Assembly (NCBI GenBank): GCA_030407005.1
Contig: JAUDYN010000005.1
Span: forward strand, 3,596,001-3,660,000
Source: Desarmillaria ectypa
Taxonomy: Eukaryota; Basidiomycota; Agaricomycetes; Agaricales; Physalacriaceae
Reading direction: 5' to 3'
DNA: 64,000 nucleotides
Positions 11,212 to 23,803 of this stretch are shown piece by piece; within the stretch, counting starts at the first letter, position 1; every line of letters starts with the position of its first letter. A program made the translations under genes and the position numbers. The notes under the pieces were generated by a model, which was not told the origin of the DNA, did no database searches, and worked only from the letters and a program-made list of their open reading frames with translations.

Positions 11212-11435
11212 CTAGACAGAGGGTGGTCAGAAAGACGGTCAAGATTAGTTGGAAAAGTAAGTCCCGATGGATTTTTCTACTATTAAATAATGTACAACTG
11301 TAAATGGACCTTCTGGGGAAAGCAGATGAAACGTGGTAAGTATATCGTAGATATGGGAACGTTAGATTTGGATAGTTATGGGACCCATGGATAAGGGATA
11401 AGATGTGGAACTGAGAACCGGCCCCCGAATTTAAG

Positions 11436-13495
11436 CTACACCCGGACTGTAGTGTCGGTGTTTTCCAATATATGCTGAGGCGCTTGTCTCGGCGTCCCCG
11501 GTTCCTCATTAGCTTCGTCGTAGTCGTCGTCCGAAGACATATTCCCCATAGATTCCAAAGCTGTAGCAAAGGTCCCGATCGAACTTGCGCGCGAAGCAGA
11601 CCGTATGGATGCGGCAATGGGAGGGAGATGCGAGCCAATGCTAATAGTTGACAACTTTGGTTTCACCGAGGGAGGAGCAACGGGTGAACTGGAACTGGGC
11701 TCGTTCGAAAGATGCGCTTGTGAGGCACGCGCGGCCTCTACGGGTTTAGAAGTATCTCCGTCAGGTAGGGATGGGTTTGAGGGGCTTTCAGGATGTTCAG
11801 TAGGACCTTGGGCAGTTGATGAGGTACTTGGGGTATCCTCAGCAGGTATATGTGAACTGGGAGAAGGTTTTTGTGCAGTTGAAGGCCTTGATCTCGAGGG
11901 ATCTGCGAACGGAGAGGTAGAGGTCAGCGTATCTGACGGCGGTTCCTCATTTGATGTCTCTACGTTGTTTGCAAGAGGAGAGGGAACGGCTGGAGAGTTA
12001 CTACTCTCTCCAGTATCTGCTCTCGATCGCGAACTGGATGGTGCAAAGTCAAACTCTGGCGGTGGCACATCATCTTCTGGTGTGGGTGATGAGAGAGCCA
12101 GCCTGGAAGTGCTGGCCCATTTCACTGCTTCTTCACCGTACGGAACACCAAACCGGGCCACCGACTCTCTCGAGGAGATGAGTTTCAGCTGCTCTGGTGT
12201 AGGACCAGATTTGGGGTACGTGAATTCAGTTCTTACGAGAGTGTGGGACAGAGGGGAAGAGATGGAGTTGAGTGAGATCATGGAAGGTGACGTCAGATGC
12301 TGCGAATTGAGTGTCGTAGTAGATTTTTTCCTGACTAGAGGATTGTGAATGGATAGAAGGGAGCCTGTGCTTGATTGTGAGGGACGGTGACCTCTATAGG
12401 ACATGGTCGTCGACGGGCGGCTGTACGGACCCGAGCCATTCGATCCTGTACGAGAATGACTAACCACACCCCCTGCTGAGCGAGCATTTCCCGACCCTAA
12501 GGCACCAAGGATGGAGCGGAATGTGCGCCTTGAGGGCGGTGTTGCGGGTGCCTCCGGCGATGGCGGTGTTACCTCAACAGACGAAGACGGTCTAGGCAAG
12601 GCAGAGTGATCATCCTGACTAAGGTCCGCAACCTCGAAGTACGCCGGTGCTGCGCCGCGTGGGTCAGGTTCCTGATCCCGTGAAGTTGAACGCATCAAGG
12701 AAGATTCGGAATCTACGCTCCGTCTGATTGGCATGCCCTCACCTGGAGGCTGAAGGTCAGGTGTGGAAGGAGAATCTTCTTGGAGGAGAGGCATGTCATT
12801 TGGTGAATCTGGCATGGGAGAATATTCATCAGAATGGTTCCTTGAATGCATTGACGTCTCTCCGTCCTCGTCTACCGGAGGCATTTCAACGGTAGCTGTG
12901 ACAGATAATGGAACGTCCTCCATATCGGCAGGACCGCTACGAAAGTTTAATGATGCTCGTGTATGATCGTGTATGAACTTACCGGAAAATGACCAGTTCC
13001 TGCTCCCCAGGTTCCTTGTTGTATGCGGGTAAAGATGTCGTAGATATCTGGGATGGTGTTCTACGTGGCCGTCTAGTACGCCTGGTCCGAGTCGCGGACG
13101 GAGGATTAGAGGTAGCACCTTCAGCAGTCCCAGCTAGCTGCTCGGCGGTCAGCTCGCGTACGCCTCCATTAGTTGTCGGTAAGGCAGTCGTCGACGAGCC
13201 TGAGCCTGATGTGAGGCCTGTAATAGCGCTGAGTCTTCTTCTGACAGATTTCCGGAACCAGTAAAGGCATATGCCCGCAGTGAACACCACGACCACGACC
13301 ACGATTGGTACCTGGGCAATGTCAGGACAGAATTACAAGTGGATATACAGAGCGACGTACCCAGATCTCGATAGAGCTGCCTGTATTATTGTCGTCCCCT
13401 ACCCTTCTCCTCGCTATCGCCTGCTCATTGTCGCCGCTAAGTGGGAGACCCCCAACTACGGATACTAGACAACATATCACGATGAAGGATATCAT
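11436..13495 (-). CDS. Single-pass membrane protein with long disordered cytoplasmic tail
   Basis: Three exons on the minus strand: 13495-13361, 13311-12983 and 12936-11436. Introns 13312-13360 and 12937-12982 keep frame (…SIEIW/VPIVVV… and …VIFR/GPADMEDV…). The protein starts with a signal-peptide-like MISFIVICCLVSVVGGLPLS. After a very short ectodomain comes a transmembrane stretch VVVVVVFTAGICLYW followed by a stop-transfer cluster RKSVRRR. The remaining 550 or so residues are Ser/Pro/Thr-rich and low complexity, with blocks such as SYRGHRPSQSSTGSLLS and GPTPEQLKLISSRESVARF that look conserved. This layout is common in agaricomycete orphan membrane proteins, perhaps acting as cell-surface anchors or sensors; no function is known. 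The antisense 247-codon frame at 11605-12348 is a shadow. Confidence 0.75.
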
Positions 13496-14564
13496 TTTGG
13501 ATGATATCGAGATTACGGAGTGAAGCAAAAATCGTGAATGGTCATGATAAGAAACCATAAATCCCTGGTACAGGAAGGAAAAGAAGATGGCGGTACTGGC
13601 AGAGCTTGTCAGGGTCCAGGGGCTACACGCCTTATTTGGCCTGTCGACCTGTTCTGCCAAGAAGCACGGAAAATTCGATTCGGCTGGAACAAGCTCTGCA
13701 ATGGTGAGAAATCAAAGGTAAGAAGTTCGAGTTCCCAGGAATATTACGAGCGCAGATGAATGCGACGGTGACGTTTGTTATACCCGACCACCAGCGGAAT
13801 TTATATATACCAGCGCCGGCGCGGTCATTTCAAATGTGTCAGCGATAATTTGAACGCGATATCACTGTGCTTGTAAGTCTAATAGACTATGGAACAGTCT
13901 TTCATTATCTTCCAATAAATTCTCAGGAGCTGTACGCCAATCCAAAGAGAAACTGAATATTTGGAGACTAGAGCATATTTAGTCCGACACGGATCCGTGT
14001 GGTGGCTCAATCGGAACAGTGTCTCACGATGCAGTGCATATTGTCATTCCCAAGTCCCGAAAATACCACAAGGGCGGATGTGCATGTCGATTTCCAATTT
14101 CGAGGAACCTTTGGAAGATCGTGATTACATGTATACTGCTGTGACGATCTATGAAAGTACAACGAATAGATCCTGTCCAGCAATAGCTGCCCGTCTCGTC
14201 TGGTGTAGCTATGCGCAGGTCTGAGATCATTCCATTTCGGAGTAGAGCTCACGCTGCGCCGCTCAATTTGGCTCCGAAACGGTCCAGACGTTGTTGAACC
14301 GCTTGTGAGAAAGATTAGAGAGTGCCAGATAATGACGAGACTCAAAACCGATATCTTGAAAATAGAGTATACTTCAACATACCGCAAAGAGGCCAGGTAA
14401 TGGGACTATCAAAGCTGCACATCAAACCTACGTAGTTTTGAACACTCTTAATGATGAACCGGCAGGTGTTCGTGAATTTGTAACTTTCATTATTCTTCTT
14501 CATATTAGCACAATGATTTCGAAATTTACTCCTCGATGAATAATTAATAGGGATCTTCGACATC
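13496..14564. other. Intergenic stretch, no supported gene
   Basis: Contains the upstream region of the membrane protein gene and the 3' side of the S41 peptidase gene. A TATATATAC-like element lies near 13802-13809. The open frames at 13961-14224 and 14007-14387 overlap on opposite strands and neither shows a domain. Confidence 0.4.
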
Positions 14565-17441
14565 CTAAATGGAACGGTGATGATGATGCGAAGGAGGAGG
14601 CGGAGGGAAGAGCTCCTTGTCCCTGTAAATCGTATCAATTAATTAGCGACGCCACACTTCGAGGGCAGGAAGACCACACGTACGCGAAGATCCACAGGTT
14701 CTGGGGGTTGTTGTACGTGTCGAAGGTGTACGGGAAGCGGACTGGTAACAGTTAGCGCGTCGGGAACGTTCTCTGTATGGACAAAACGTACATTTTGGAA
14801 GTTCGGATACATAAGCTAGAAAAACAACGCGTAAGGAAGGAATGTAAGCATCCAAGAGAGAACTCACCAATAGGTTTCTTCTCATCAAAGAAGCTCCATG
14901 CTAGATGAAGATCTGTATCAGCTTTCAGTAGATCAGATCCGTGCGCCAATCGCACCTGTTCGCCAGTTCACACTGAGGACGGGTATGGAGATCAAAAAAA
15001 AGGCCTTTATCAGAAAAAGTGCAGCTCACCGGAAGTTAGCAGAGACCAGTCTAGAGCGATCGCATGATAGTGAGAACAAAGGTTGAAACCCAGAAAAGGT
15101 CGACTCACAGTTCCGGGGGAGCTAATGGGTCCTAAACCAACATCAGTAAGCACTTATTCCAAACAAGCAGTGTAAAAAGACACACGTCCTCCAAGCCGGC
15201 GGTCTTGATCTCCGAATCCAAATCAGTCCATTCCAGCACCTGATTACCAGCCATTCCTAATATGTATTCGTGTCAAATCGACGTACACACACGGAGATTG
15301 TTCGCTGCACCTTTGAACTCCACATTCTCTCCCGGTTTCCCACCAAACACCGCGTTCTTGGTGTGGAAGTGTTCGTTCATGAGCGTACTAAACATCGCGC
15401 ACGTAGAGGCGCAATTTCCGTTACCAACTATTCATGGCTTAGAGCGCTTGCGAGCCAAAGACAGCCCTGGCTTACCGATGGCGATGTTACTATAACAGAG
15501 CCGGTCAGCTTAGCATGATGGACAGTAACGGAAACCACACCCACGCAAGATCAAAAGGTGGCTTCTCCGGAATGGGCTGGGTAAATGACAATCCGCATGT
15601 ATCCTGAAGGATTTCCTTGTCAGCAAGAAGACCCAATATACATAGAAAGGCATGGCTCCTACGTGGAAACGCTGAGAAGTAGGGTCTGATACATTATTGA
15701 CGATAAATTTTAGCACGGGATCTAGATAGTTGAAACTGGATGGCATTTGAGTGTCGTTCAAAAACGCCCCTGTAACGTCGAACGACCATTAGAGCATATC
15801 CGTCGATGACAAAATAACCATACAATTGTCAGCGGCGTAAAATGTTATCGTATCGTCATTTCCCAGCGCAATATCCGAAGCAAGAACCTTCTGTGCGAGT
15901 ACATTCCCCCGGGTGGTGGACACAAAGCCGCTATTCAAGTAGAACCCACGTCAGAATTCGTACAAGAAACACCCAGAAATGCATACGGATAACCAAAGCT
16001 AGAACTAGCAAGATATTGAAAAAGAAATTGCCCCAAGCAGACAAACCCGCCACCATTATTGGTCAGGTCCAGGAGTAAACGGGTAACGCCGGCCTCCTGG
16101 AATGCGCTGATGGTTTGAACGACATCGGACATGAAGGCGTTAAAGTTGCCGCCGAACGAACCGACGAACATCTGTTTTGAGAGATTGAATAAAATTAAAA
16201 GGAGCTGTGATACGATACGTACGACCCCAGTATGATTTCCGGGAAGGATATATGACTTGATGACCCCGGTGCTTCCGCTGACGGGAGGAAGGGTGGGCAT
16301 AAACTGTTGTGGCAAACCAACAGCGCTAGCATTCGAACGGTCGATGATCTCACCCTTGGCGAGACGGCGCTTCGCCGGCGAACTTGTTATGGAGACTACG
16401 CCCTTATTGTCACGACCATTGGTATTCTCATTCGCCGCGCAATTATTGGCCCAACTACAAAGCAATTGATTAGCTTTCAACGTCACCATCTAAAGCGACT
16501 TACAACGACTCTGCATCTGTAAAAGGAACTCCCAAAAAGCTTGCCAAAAACGGGACAGTCACTGTCTCCGCTCTAGTGGAACCGACAGGTATCAATTGGA
16601 ATTTGAGTTCTGTTTGGACGACACCGATGGGACCTGCTAGATCGCCAAGGCGCTGGGAAAAGTCGGTGCCGGAAATCCTGTAACTTGTGAAAACCGAGTT
16701 TACGCGGACGCCGTGATCGAGGTAGTTTCCCGAGACCGTTGATGCGATGGTATCGACATAGTCATAAGGATCTTTATCTTCGATCGCGAGAACCTTAGCA
16801 CCAGCTAACCGTGTCCAGTTGAAATTGATAGAATCGAAGAACGAGGTATACTCTTCGCCGAGCAGGGATATGAACTCGACAGCGTCGGGGGCGATGTACA
16901 CGCCCTGTTGGCCGTTCACGGAAGCTGTAATTACCGGTGCCGGTAGGACATTTTGGTACGTGTTGTAGCAATTTGGGAACCAGCCTGAGGCGAGGGTCGC
17001 GTGAACAAATCTGTTTGATGATGGAAAATAACCAGCTTACGGGTGTGCCCATCATTCATTCGAGTCGTGAACATGTAAAGGTCCCAGCTAAAATCGTAAT
17101 CGGTCTGAAAAGGGGCGGTGAAAAAGAACCCACTAAGCTCCATATATGCTCACCTCGTATGCTGTCGCATTCATTCGGGCAAGCGTTGCCCTGATATCAA
17201 CCGTGGACTCTTGGAAGGGTGGAGGGGATTTCAAGTAGTACTCCTCAAAGGTGTAGAAGTCAAGTACGCGAGCAGCATTGTTCAAGACATTGATTCGCAA
17301 AGTCTCGTTAAAGGGGAAAGACTTTAGACAGGCTAACGCGGCGGCAGGTAAGACAAACGTTTTCCCTGCGATGTCAGCACAAGGGTCGGCCTTTGCGAAA
17401 CAAGATGCGAGGAAAATGCTGATGATACCGAGGGTGAACAT
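14565..17441 (-). CDS. Secreted S41-family (C-terminal processing type) peptidase
   Basis: A multi-exon minus-strand gene. It starts at ATG 17441 with a signal peptide (MFTLGIISIFLASCFAKAD), chosen over an ATG seven codons upstream. Joins such as NATAYE/TDYDFSWDLYM, NDGHT/RWFPNCYNTYQN and PPFDLA/NIAIVGNGN are in frame. Family marks are RMNDGHT, LLLDLTNNGGG and the nucleophile region NCASTCAMFSTLM, then FGGKPG, GNQVLEWTDLDSEIKTAG and, near the end, RFPYTFDTYNNPQNLWIF. The last intron (14623-14683) joins to a short exon coding DKELFPPPPPSHHHH and a stop at 14565. Fungal members are secreted serine peptidases of unknown substrate. I did not fix every one of the roughly ten exons. The gene looks intact. 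Confidence 0.82.
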
Positions 17442-20400
17442 GTTGCCCAATGACCAGTCCAAAGGAAAGGAACAGTGAAAGGGGCGAGCCTCGCGTCCTT
17501 TATCTGCATGCCGCGGCTCGTGTGAGAGGGCCAGTTAGGCCGGCGTGGTTGATTCCGACATTACTACTGAAAGAATCGTCAATGTGTATATTTGCAATGA
17601 ATGTCCATGTGGTGGTGTGCAAAACCTGGATGTGGTAGAAGCTTCTGCTTCGTAGCTCCATGTCACTGGCATAGAAGTGTTTCAAAGATAAAATACTAGA
17701 CAAACGCATCCGGTGAATACGAGTTTCCAGTGCCACAACTATATATGCAACTAACCTTTGGTAAGTGAGTTTGACAAACGCGATGAATAACGTAGAGATG
17801 CGTGAGAAAATGGTGGCTGACAAGAGTTTCGTGATCAGAATCCTATTTTCATTTTCGACAAAATGAATTGACGTCTGTTCACTTGAGATCGGAATAATTA
17901 AATTCGTGTAATGGTACCCAAATGAAAATGTCAGACATTCTGTTGGCTTCAAGATAAAGATCGCGTACTTCCACAGATAATTATAGGCTACCAGTCAAGG
18001 AGCAATCAGCAAGTCTACATAAACGTACGCACTTCGAGAAACCGAGGTGACCGACTGCAAACGCGTTTGGTTCACTGTATGTAGGAGGCCTGGTATCGCT
18101 CCCGTGGTCGGAGTGTATGAGTAGTGGAGCAGAGTGAGAAACCTGAACAAAGAGAGGCAACGAACTTCGAACTAGAACTATAAACCCGGCACAAAATAGT
18201 TATGTGTGAGGCTCAAGTACCTCGAACGAAACAGAACTCATCTCACAGCCGTGCAACTGAACCGCCTCGAACGGTTGAACTCCGTGGGACTGCTAGTAGA
18301 CGGTACTTAAGGAAACAAGGACACCGCGAGAGCATCGACCCAGAGATTTCGACGTTTACGGGAGAAGCAGGCTTTCCAGCCTCGTGCTACCAAGGATTGT
18401 TTGAAAGTTTGAAGGAAAAGATGGACCAAGTCCTTGGAACGGTCGTAGACGGAATGGCCGACCGGAAATTGAAGCAAAGATAGGCCTGTTGCCGCCTCCC
18501 GGCCCTGTGGAAAACATCGCAGTATTCTATTTACTTGACACTGAGCAGGTGCTGAGTTCCTAGATAGCTTTCTTGAGCCCTGTTGGTGCCCTTGGCGGCG
18601 AGAGAAAGGACGCTATGATGTTGTTGACTATCCATGGTGGAGGACAAAGTGTAGCCACATGGTTGCATCAGTCCAGGACCGCAGATCTTGGCCACACACC
18701 ACCATCACTCAGGTCAAATGTCGCCCTTGCTGTATTTATTCCTGTCTTTCATCAGCTCAGTCTGTCGTAAGGATGCCTAATCTGTACCCGTGGTCGACTG
18801 CGAGCATCTATGAGGCACGTCACGGTTTTACATGGGAAAAACATCCCGTTTCATCTTGACATTCAGAGTGCTGCCTGGAAAATGTCGGCAGACAATGAGA
18901 AGACGAGTGTAGCAAGAATTTTTGACTTACTCGGGGCGGCCCCGAGCACAGCGTACTCAGATCTTGGCATGAAACGTTCACAACGGTCGTGGACATCCCG
19001 CGTGACGACGAAGCCCTCGGGATTACCACAGTGGGACCACCATTAAAAAGATGCGCGCACTAACCAGCCGAGTACGTGTTTGAATATATATAGTTGTTGT
19101 GAATGAATGGCGAGGGCAGCTAAACCGCGTTTCAATTGCATGGAACTTTTCGACATTCCCATGCAGATCTGGCAAACCCGGAGCTGTGATAGAAAAAAAA
19201 ACTGATGGCGAAGACGAAGAGCTCGCGATATCACTGTTGTCGCAGATTTTTCCCTGCTCAGTGATGGCTACGCTAGCTCATATCCCTGTTCCACCGGCCT
19301 TTAGGACCCAGCCGCCTACCGAAAATCCTCGGAGCGGCTCGTCACCCTTCGTATCTACAGCCGACTGTTTACCCCAATAGCGTCTGACAGGTCCTAGTGT
19401 TGGCCATTTGAGCATATGTACAGGATCGGCGGTGTTGTTGGGATCATGGTAATTAGTGCTAGCGGTATGTCGAAAAACCTAATTTTCTGAGTTTTTCTTT
19501 CTGAGGTGTACGTTTCTAGCCCGGTTTTGAGTTCTTGCTACGGACGTTCACCAAACTTGATGGTCTGATGAAATCAACAACTCGTATATCGAATTTTGAA
19601 GCACTTCTTCATACATCACATCGCTATCCCTCCCAAACAATACAAGCGGATGATATTTCGGAAGGTTATGCGTGTAGTGCTACTTCCACGGATCACAGAA
19701 TCTAGGGACAAGTTGTACATGTAGGTCCATTGTTACTTTGTTGCCTTCTGTGTCTGAGATGTAAATTTTTGTCAAGTTTCCTCATCTAAAGGGTCGCAGA
19801 ATTCTTGTACTTGGTGTCGGACTTCGACGCGGAGACATTGCCTGTTTCCGTTCTCCACATTGTATACGAACACCAATTAATTCTTCAGCATCACTGCGTT
19901 TTTTGAAAACCACATATCGTACGATCAAGACCTTGAGCCTCATGTTGATTGAGATTGATAGCAGTTGGCCCCACACCGTGACTTGCATTTATTGTGTACC
20001 CATTTCTCCTTGGAGACAATCATTGTCAACGCCCGTAACAGTGCCTCGCATAGAGAGAGAGAGAGACGGAGGAGTTTCAACTTTTTGAGGGACCGGGTCC
20101 TCTCGCTATGATCGCTTCGAGTCCCGACGTCTTGAATTTTACGCTTGCGATATCTGCGATTCGATGTGCCAAGGACTCAGGAGCCGGCACAGCCCTCACG
20201 GCCGCAAGCAAGAGTAACAAGAACGGCTAGGACTCGTCGTCTGTCAGCGGTCTTAGAGCAATGCTGTAAGTCCTAGATTCTTGTTCGACCTCGTTTTTAT
20301 GCTTCCCTGTGCATATATTTAGGCGCTGCGGGCGGTATAACCGGATGGAGATGGATGCCTCGTGTTTGTTTTCCCCGGAAGTACTTTGGTGTAGGTAACT

Positions 20401-20739
20401 GTTCGCACCTTCGAGCAAGGTCTGTCTAACGGTCGCCATGCCAGAGTGAACGCATTGAAGTCGCCTAGGCAGAAGCAATCGGTACAGAAGCTTTAAGCTA
20501 TGAGGGGCCTCCGAGGTCTGTAAAATCTGGTTTATCTCAAATTGAAGTGCGCAGGATTTGGAAACTTTAGCAACGATCGGAATCTGGAGAAAAGATCTCG
20601 CGTAAGAGAACTTGAGAATGTCGTGACCATTTTCACGCTTAGTACCCTTATAAGTCACTATTGTCTTCACGGCATTTTGGTTCCTCCCTCCCTTGTCTTT
20701 CGGACTACGCTCTGTGACTCACCTCCACTGTTGTTGTCC
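17442..20739. other. Long gene-poor stretch
   Basis: No gene could be supported in 3.3 kb. Open frames at 18202-18483 (93 codons), 19099-19380 and, on the minus strand, 17500-17952 and 20227-20670 (147 codons) have no recognisable domain and no splice-supported extension. A (GA)n microsatellite occurs at about 20052-20064. This may be decayed sequence or hold a fast-evolving multi-exon gene I cannot see. Confidence 0.4.
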
Positions 20740-21717
20740 ATGGTTGGCGACGCGTCTGGATCTCTATGTACAGGAGCGATGTCTTGTGCGAGGCCATCTA
20801 TTGTCATCGCCGCGACAAACAAGGTGAGCCTTTCTCTCTCTTCTACCGATGTCTAATAACGAACCGTGTTATTGGCGCTCTAGGTCCGTATGAATGGCTC
20901 TACCCTCTCTCCCATAGCCGAGCGGCGCGATGACGAGGATGCTTGCTGCTCTCGCTACACACATATGAAATCAATACGCCCACTACCCCCAACACCAAAG
21001 CCTGTCCGCAGGATCCGACGCCTCCCATCCAGGCCTTTACCTCCCTTCCCTCCTGTGCCTTCCATAGCCGTCGTCCCTCCTGCCCCCTCGTCGCCTAGCA
21101 CCATTATCACGCCCGAAACACATAACGAAACATTAAAAACTCCATTTCTTCTAACACTCGCACCCCCTATACATCGACCGCCCGCGCTGGTCGTGCTAAC
21201 TTCTCCTGACGCGCTAAAGCCGTCCAACCTCGATTCCCAATGCATAACACCCCTCACGCCCTCCATACCCCAAGCTCCGACACCCACCACGGCACGGCGG
21301 AAACGATTGTCAAAACTCCGGCGTCATCTTGGCGAGACTATCCCAGGAGAGCTCGTTCCCGGAAATAAGCTCGTTCCTCCGATGTCAAATCCATCTGAAC
21401 TCGATATCGAAATCATCAGCGTGTCCCACTCTGAGTTATGTTTTGCACGATCGATCAAGTCGCCGGGTTCGACCGATTCGAATAGTGTGAGTACGAGTGA
21501 GGAGAGTGAGGAGCTGGACACTGTGGAGGGTGACATGGATGAGGGCATTGGTGTTGTGTCAGTTGAAGATATAGATGAGGATGAGTGGTTCCAAGGGACT
21601 GTTTTCAAAGCTGTAGAGCCGCGACGGTATAGCCGGCGGTGGTATTTAGAGAAGGGCGGGAAGCGGTGGGAGGATACTGACTATACGGATATTCTCAGTC
21701 GCTTACGATCCCTATAG
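20740..21717 (+). CDS. Proline-rich conserved basidiomycete protein of unknown function
   Basis: Proposed exon 1 starts at ATG 20740. An in-phase intron (about 20824-20883) joins IVIAATNK to VRMNGSTLSP; the frame could also start at ATG 20890. The protein opens with a Pro/Arg-rich region (RPLPPTPKPVRRIRRLPSRP) that could bind SH3 or similar domains. A basic block KRLSKLRRHLGETIPGELV follows, then an acidic linker and a C-terminal block RRYSRRWYLEKGGKRW ending DILSRLRSL. I recall the last two blocks as conserved in uncharacterised agaricomycete proteins. No membrane segment. The 5' exon is less certain than the main one. Confidence 0.65.
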
Positions 21718-23021
21718 CCTTCCAAGTCTTGTTGCATTTCTTTTCTGTTCTCGCACATTGTATTTTCTGGGCATTATTCATCCACTGTATTTCGTATTAC
21801 ATTCTGTTCTGACGACCTGCTTTGAAACTTTTTAAAGATTATCCCTGATACCGCCTGATAACATTGGGATGCTCCGGATTTGGCTAGCGGAAATAAGCTG
21901 ATTTGATCTCCTGCGGGTGTCGGCAGGTGTCGACCCTTGCAACGGACTAAACCGCTTCAAGAATTGAGCCTTCAGGGAAGCGGAGCTGTTGTATTAGCCG
22001 TGTACGGAACTCTTTCCGAAAGGCTCCAGGCAGCACGGGAAACCATATCTCCTGAGTCCTCAAGCCTTGAGGTCAGATATTTGAGTCAAGGTTCGCGCAC
22101 TTTGTAGAAAGAACTTAACTTCTTTGGTGCTGACTGGTACTGGGCCATTTTTTTTTTTCGGAATAGACACAGAACATGCATCCCGTCCACAAGTAATGAC
22201 CAGTACCCAGTTGCTATGGAGAAGCTTACATACCATGTGCAGGTTAGTACTTATTTATTGTAATAATGTAATAAGTACTGTATTGACCTCAGGGAGCAAT
22301 CCTGTAGAACCGAGGTTCAAGTAAGCACAGACGCCGCCGTCATTATTAGGAGAGCCGGGTGGTGGACCGGACGTGTGGAGTAAGTCGAGAAGAGAATTGT
22401 GCGGACACGCCTGAGTAACCAGCTTAACTTATTCCCAGATTCTGGAGGCTCCTGGTCTACCGTAAGCTGACGAAGCTGCTAACCCGAATGGCAATTTGGA
22501 GCCGGTCTGTGAGCAACTAGTACCAACTCTCTGTGATGTCGAGAGTAAGCCGTGCAAATATTCTAGATATTACTTAGTTTCGTTCTGCCACAGCGGCACA
22601 ACGATAGAGGAAGCAAGCGATATCGAAGCTTCTTAATTCGGCACCACTCAAGAACCATCCGGCTGTAAGTAAACAACGAGTCGCGTTTGAGCAAAGTCGA
22701 CGCGAAGGTCACTTCCCTAGGTGAGTAATTATTTTCAAGTTGTAATTGCTAACGGCGAAAAAGATTTTTAGTAAAATGAGGCTCGCACTGGGACTGAGAA
22801 AAGGGTGGAAGTATAGCCACTGGGCGCCTAAAATGAGATGGACGCCGATGTCACTGACTCCGAGGAGGTGGGTCGATGAATGAACTTTAGCACGCTAACT
22901 GTAGGCTTCTGCTTCTGCGCACTCAACGGATCTTACCTACTACCAGCAAAAGGGAGTGGTCTTACATAGCGCAGTTCTTCCTTTTCCACCCACTTTCATC
23001 TTTTCCCTCGAGTTCGCAACC
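21718..23021. other. Intergenic stretch, no supported gene
   Basis: Only short frames are present. The last 100 bases (GAGTTCGCAACC before ATG 23022) form the leader of the cysteine-rich gene. No repeat or RNA gene was recognised. Confidence 0.4.
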
Positions 23022-23447
23022 ATGGGTGATATTATAGGCGATATTTGTGCCATATTATGTTGCGGTCTTTGCTGTACGTCTCTTCTATCTTTGAGTAATT
23101 TCGGTAACATATGAACTAAATGTTTGCAGGTACCGTAGGAAGCTCAGCCCTAAATACTTGGTCCATACAAAGTACAGTGTTGAAGTCTCGGTATCTCTCA
23201 TCGTCTAAAGCTCACTGCCCTTACAGATAACTGGGGTGCTAATGGCTGCTGCTGCGGTAATGGACAAGCTGGATGTTGCGGATCATGCTGCGACAAGTGT
23301 TTCAACGAAGACGACTTCGACAACCGAGCGAAGAAGGATGCCGAGACGACCAACCAGCAAATGCAGCCCGCTCAACAAATGTCTGTTCCAGCTACCTGCG
23401 AACCTGCAGCTTCAATACCTGGTGCTAGTAAAGAAGCACAAACATAG
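23022..23447 (+). CDS. Small cysteine-rich protein, possibly membrane-associated
   Basis: Three exons, 23022-23073, 23130-23171 and 23227-23447, encode 104 residues in perfect phase. The N-terminus MGDIIGDICAILCCGLCC is hydrophobic with paired cysteines. A second cluster, GCCCGNGQAGCCGSCCDKC, follows, then a charged and Gln/Ala/Pro-rich tail. There is no classical signal peptide. The clustered Cys pairs suggest palmitoylation or metal binding rather than an effector-style secreted fold; that is inference. ATG 23022 sits in a good context (accATGg). No family is recognised with certainty. Confidence 0.65.
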
Positions 23448-23803
23448 CAGAACGTTACTTTGCATCTCGGTAAGCTTTTCGTACTTGTTCTTTGATGCAT
23501 GTCTGACCTGGTCTAACGCATACGTACCTTAAAGGGGCCCCTGGTCGCCTCGAATCTAAGCCCTCATTCCCTGAAATACCAAGCTTTTACGATACCGTGA
23601 CGCGATATAGCAATTGTACTCAATAATCGCATTTCATACTTCAGATCTATTAGTGACAAACTTTGCTACAATAATATCGGCTAAAAGGTGATGTCAGGGT
23701 CAGGGAAAGGAAAACTATACAACATCTATCGATGGCCTGCAATACACAAGAAACGAAGCGGTCGAAGAGACCAAAAAATTCAAGCCCAAAGTCTGTAGTT
23801 ACC

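Noticed and set aside
11605..12348. 247-codon plus-strand frame
   Set aside because: It is antisense to the low-complexity exon of the membrane protein and has no domain; a compositional shadow.
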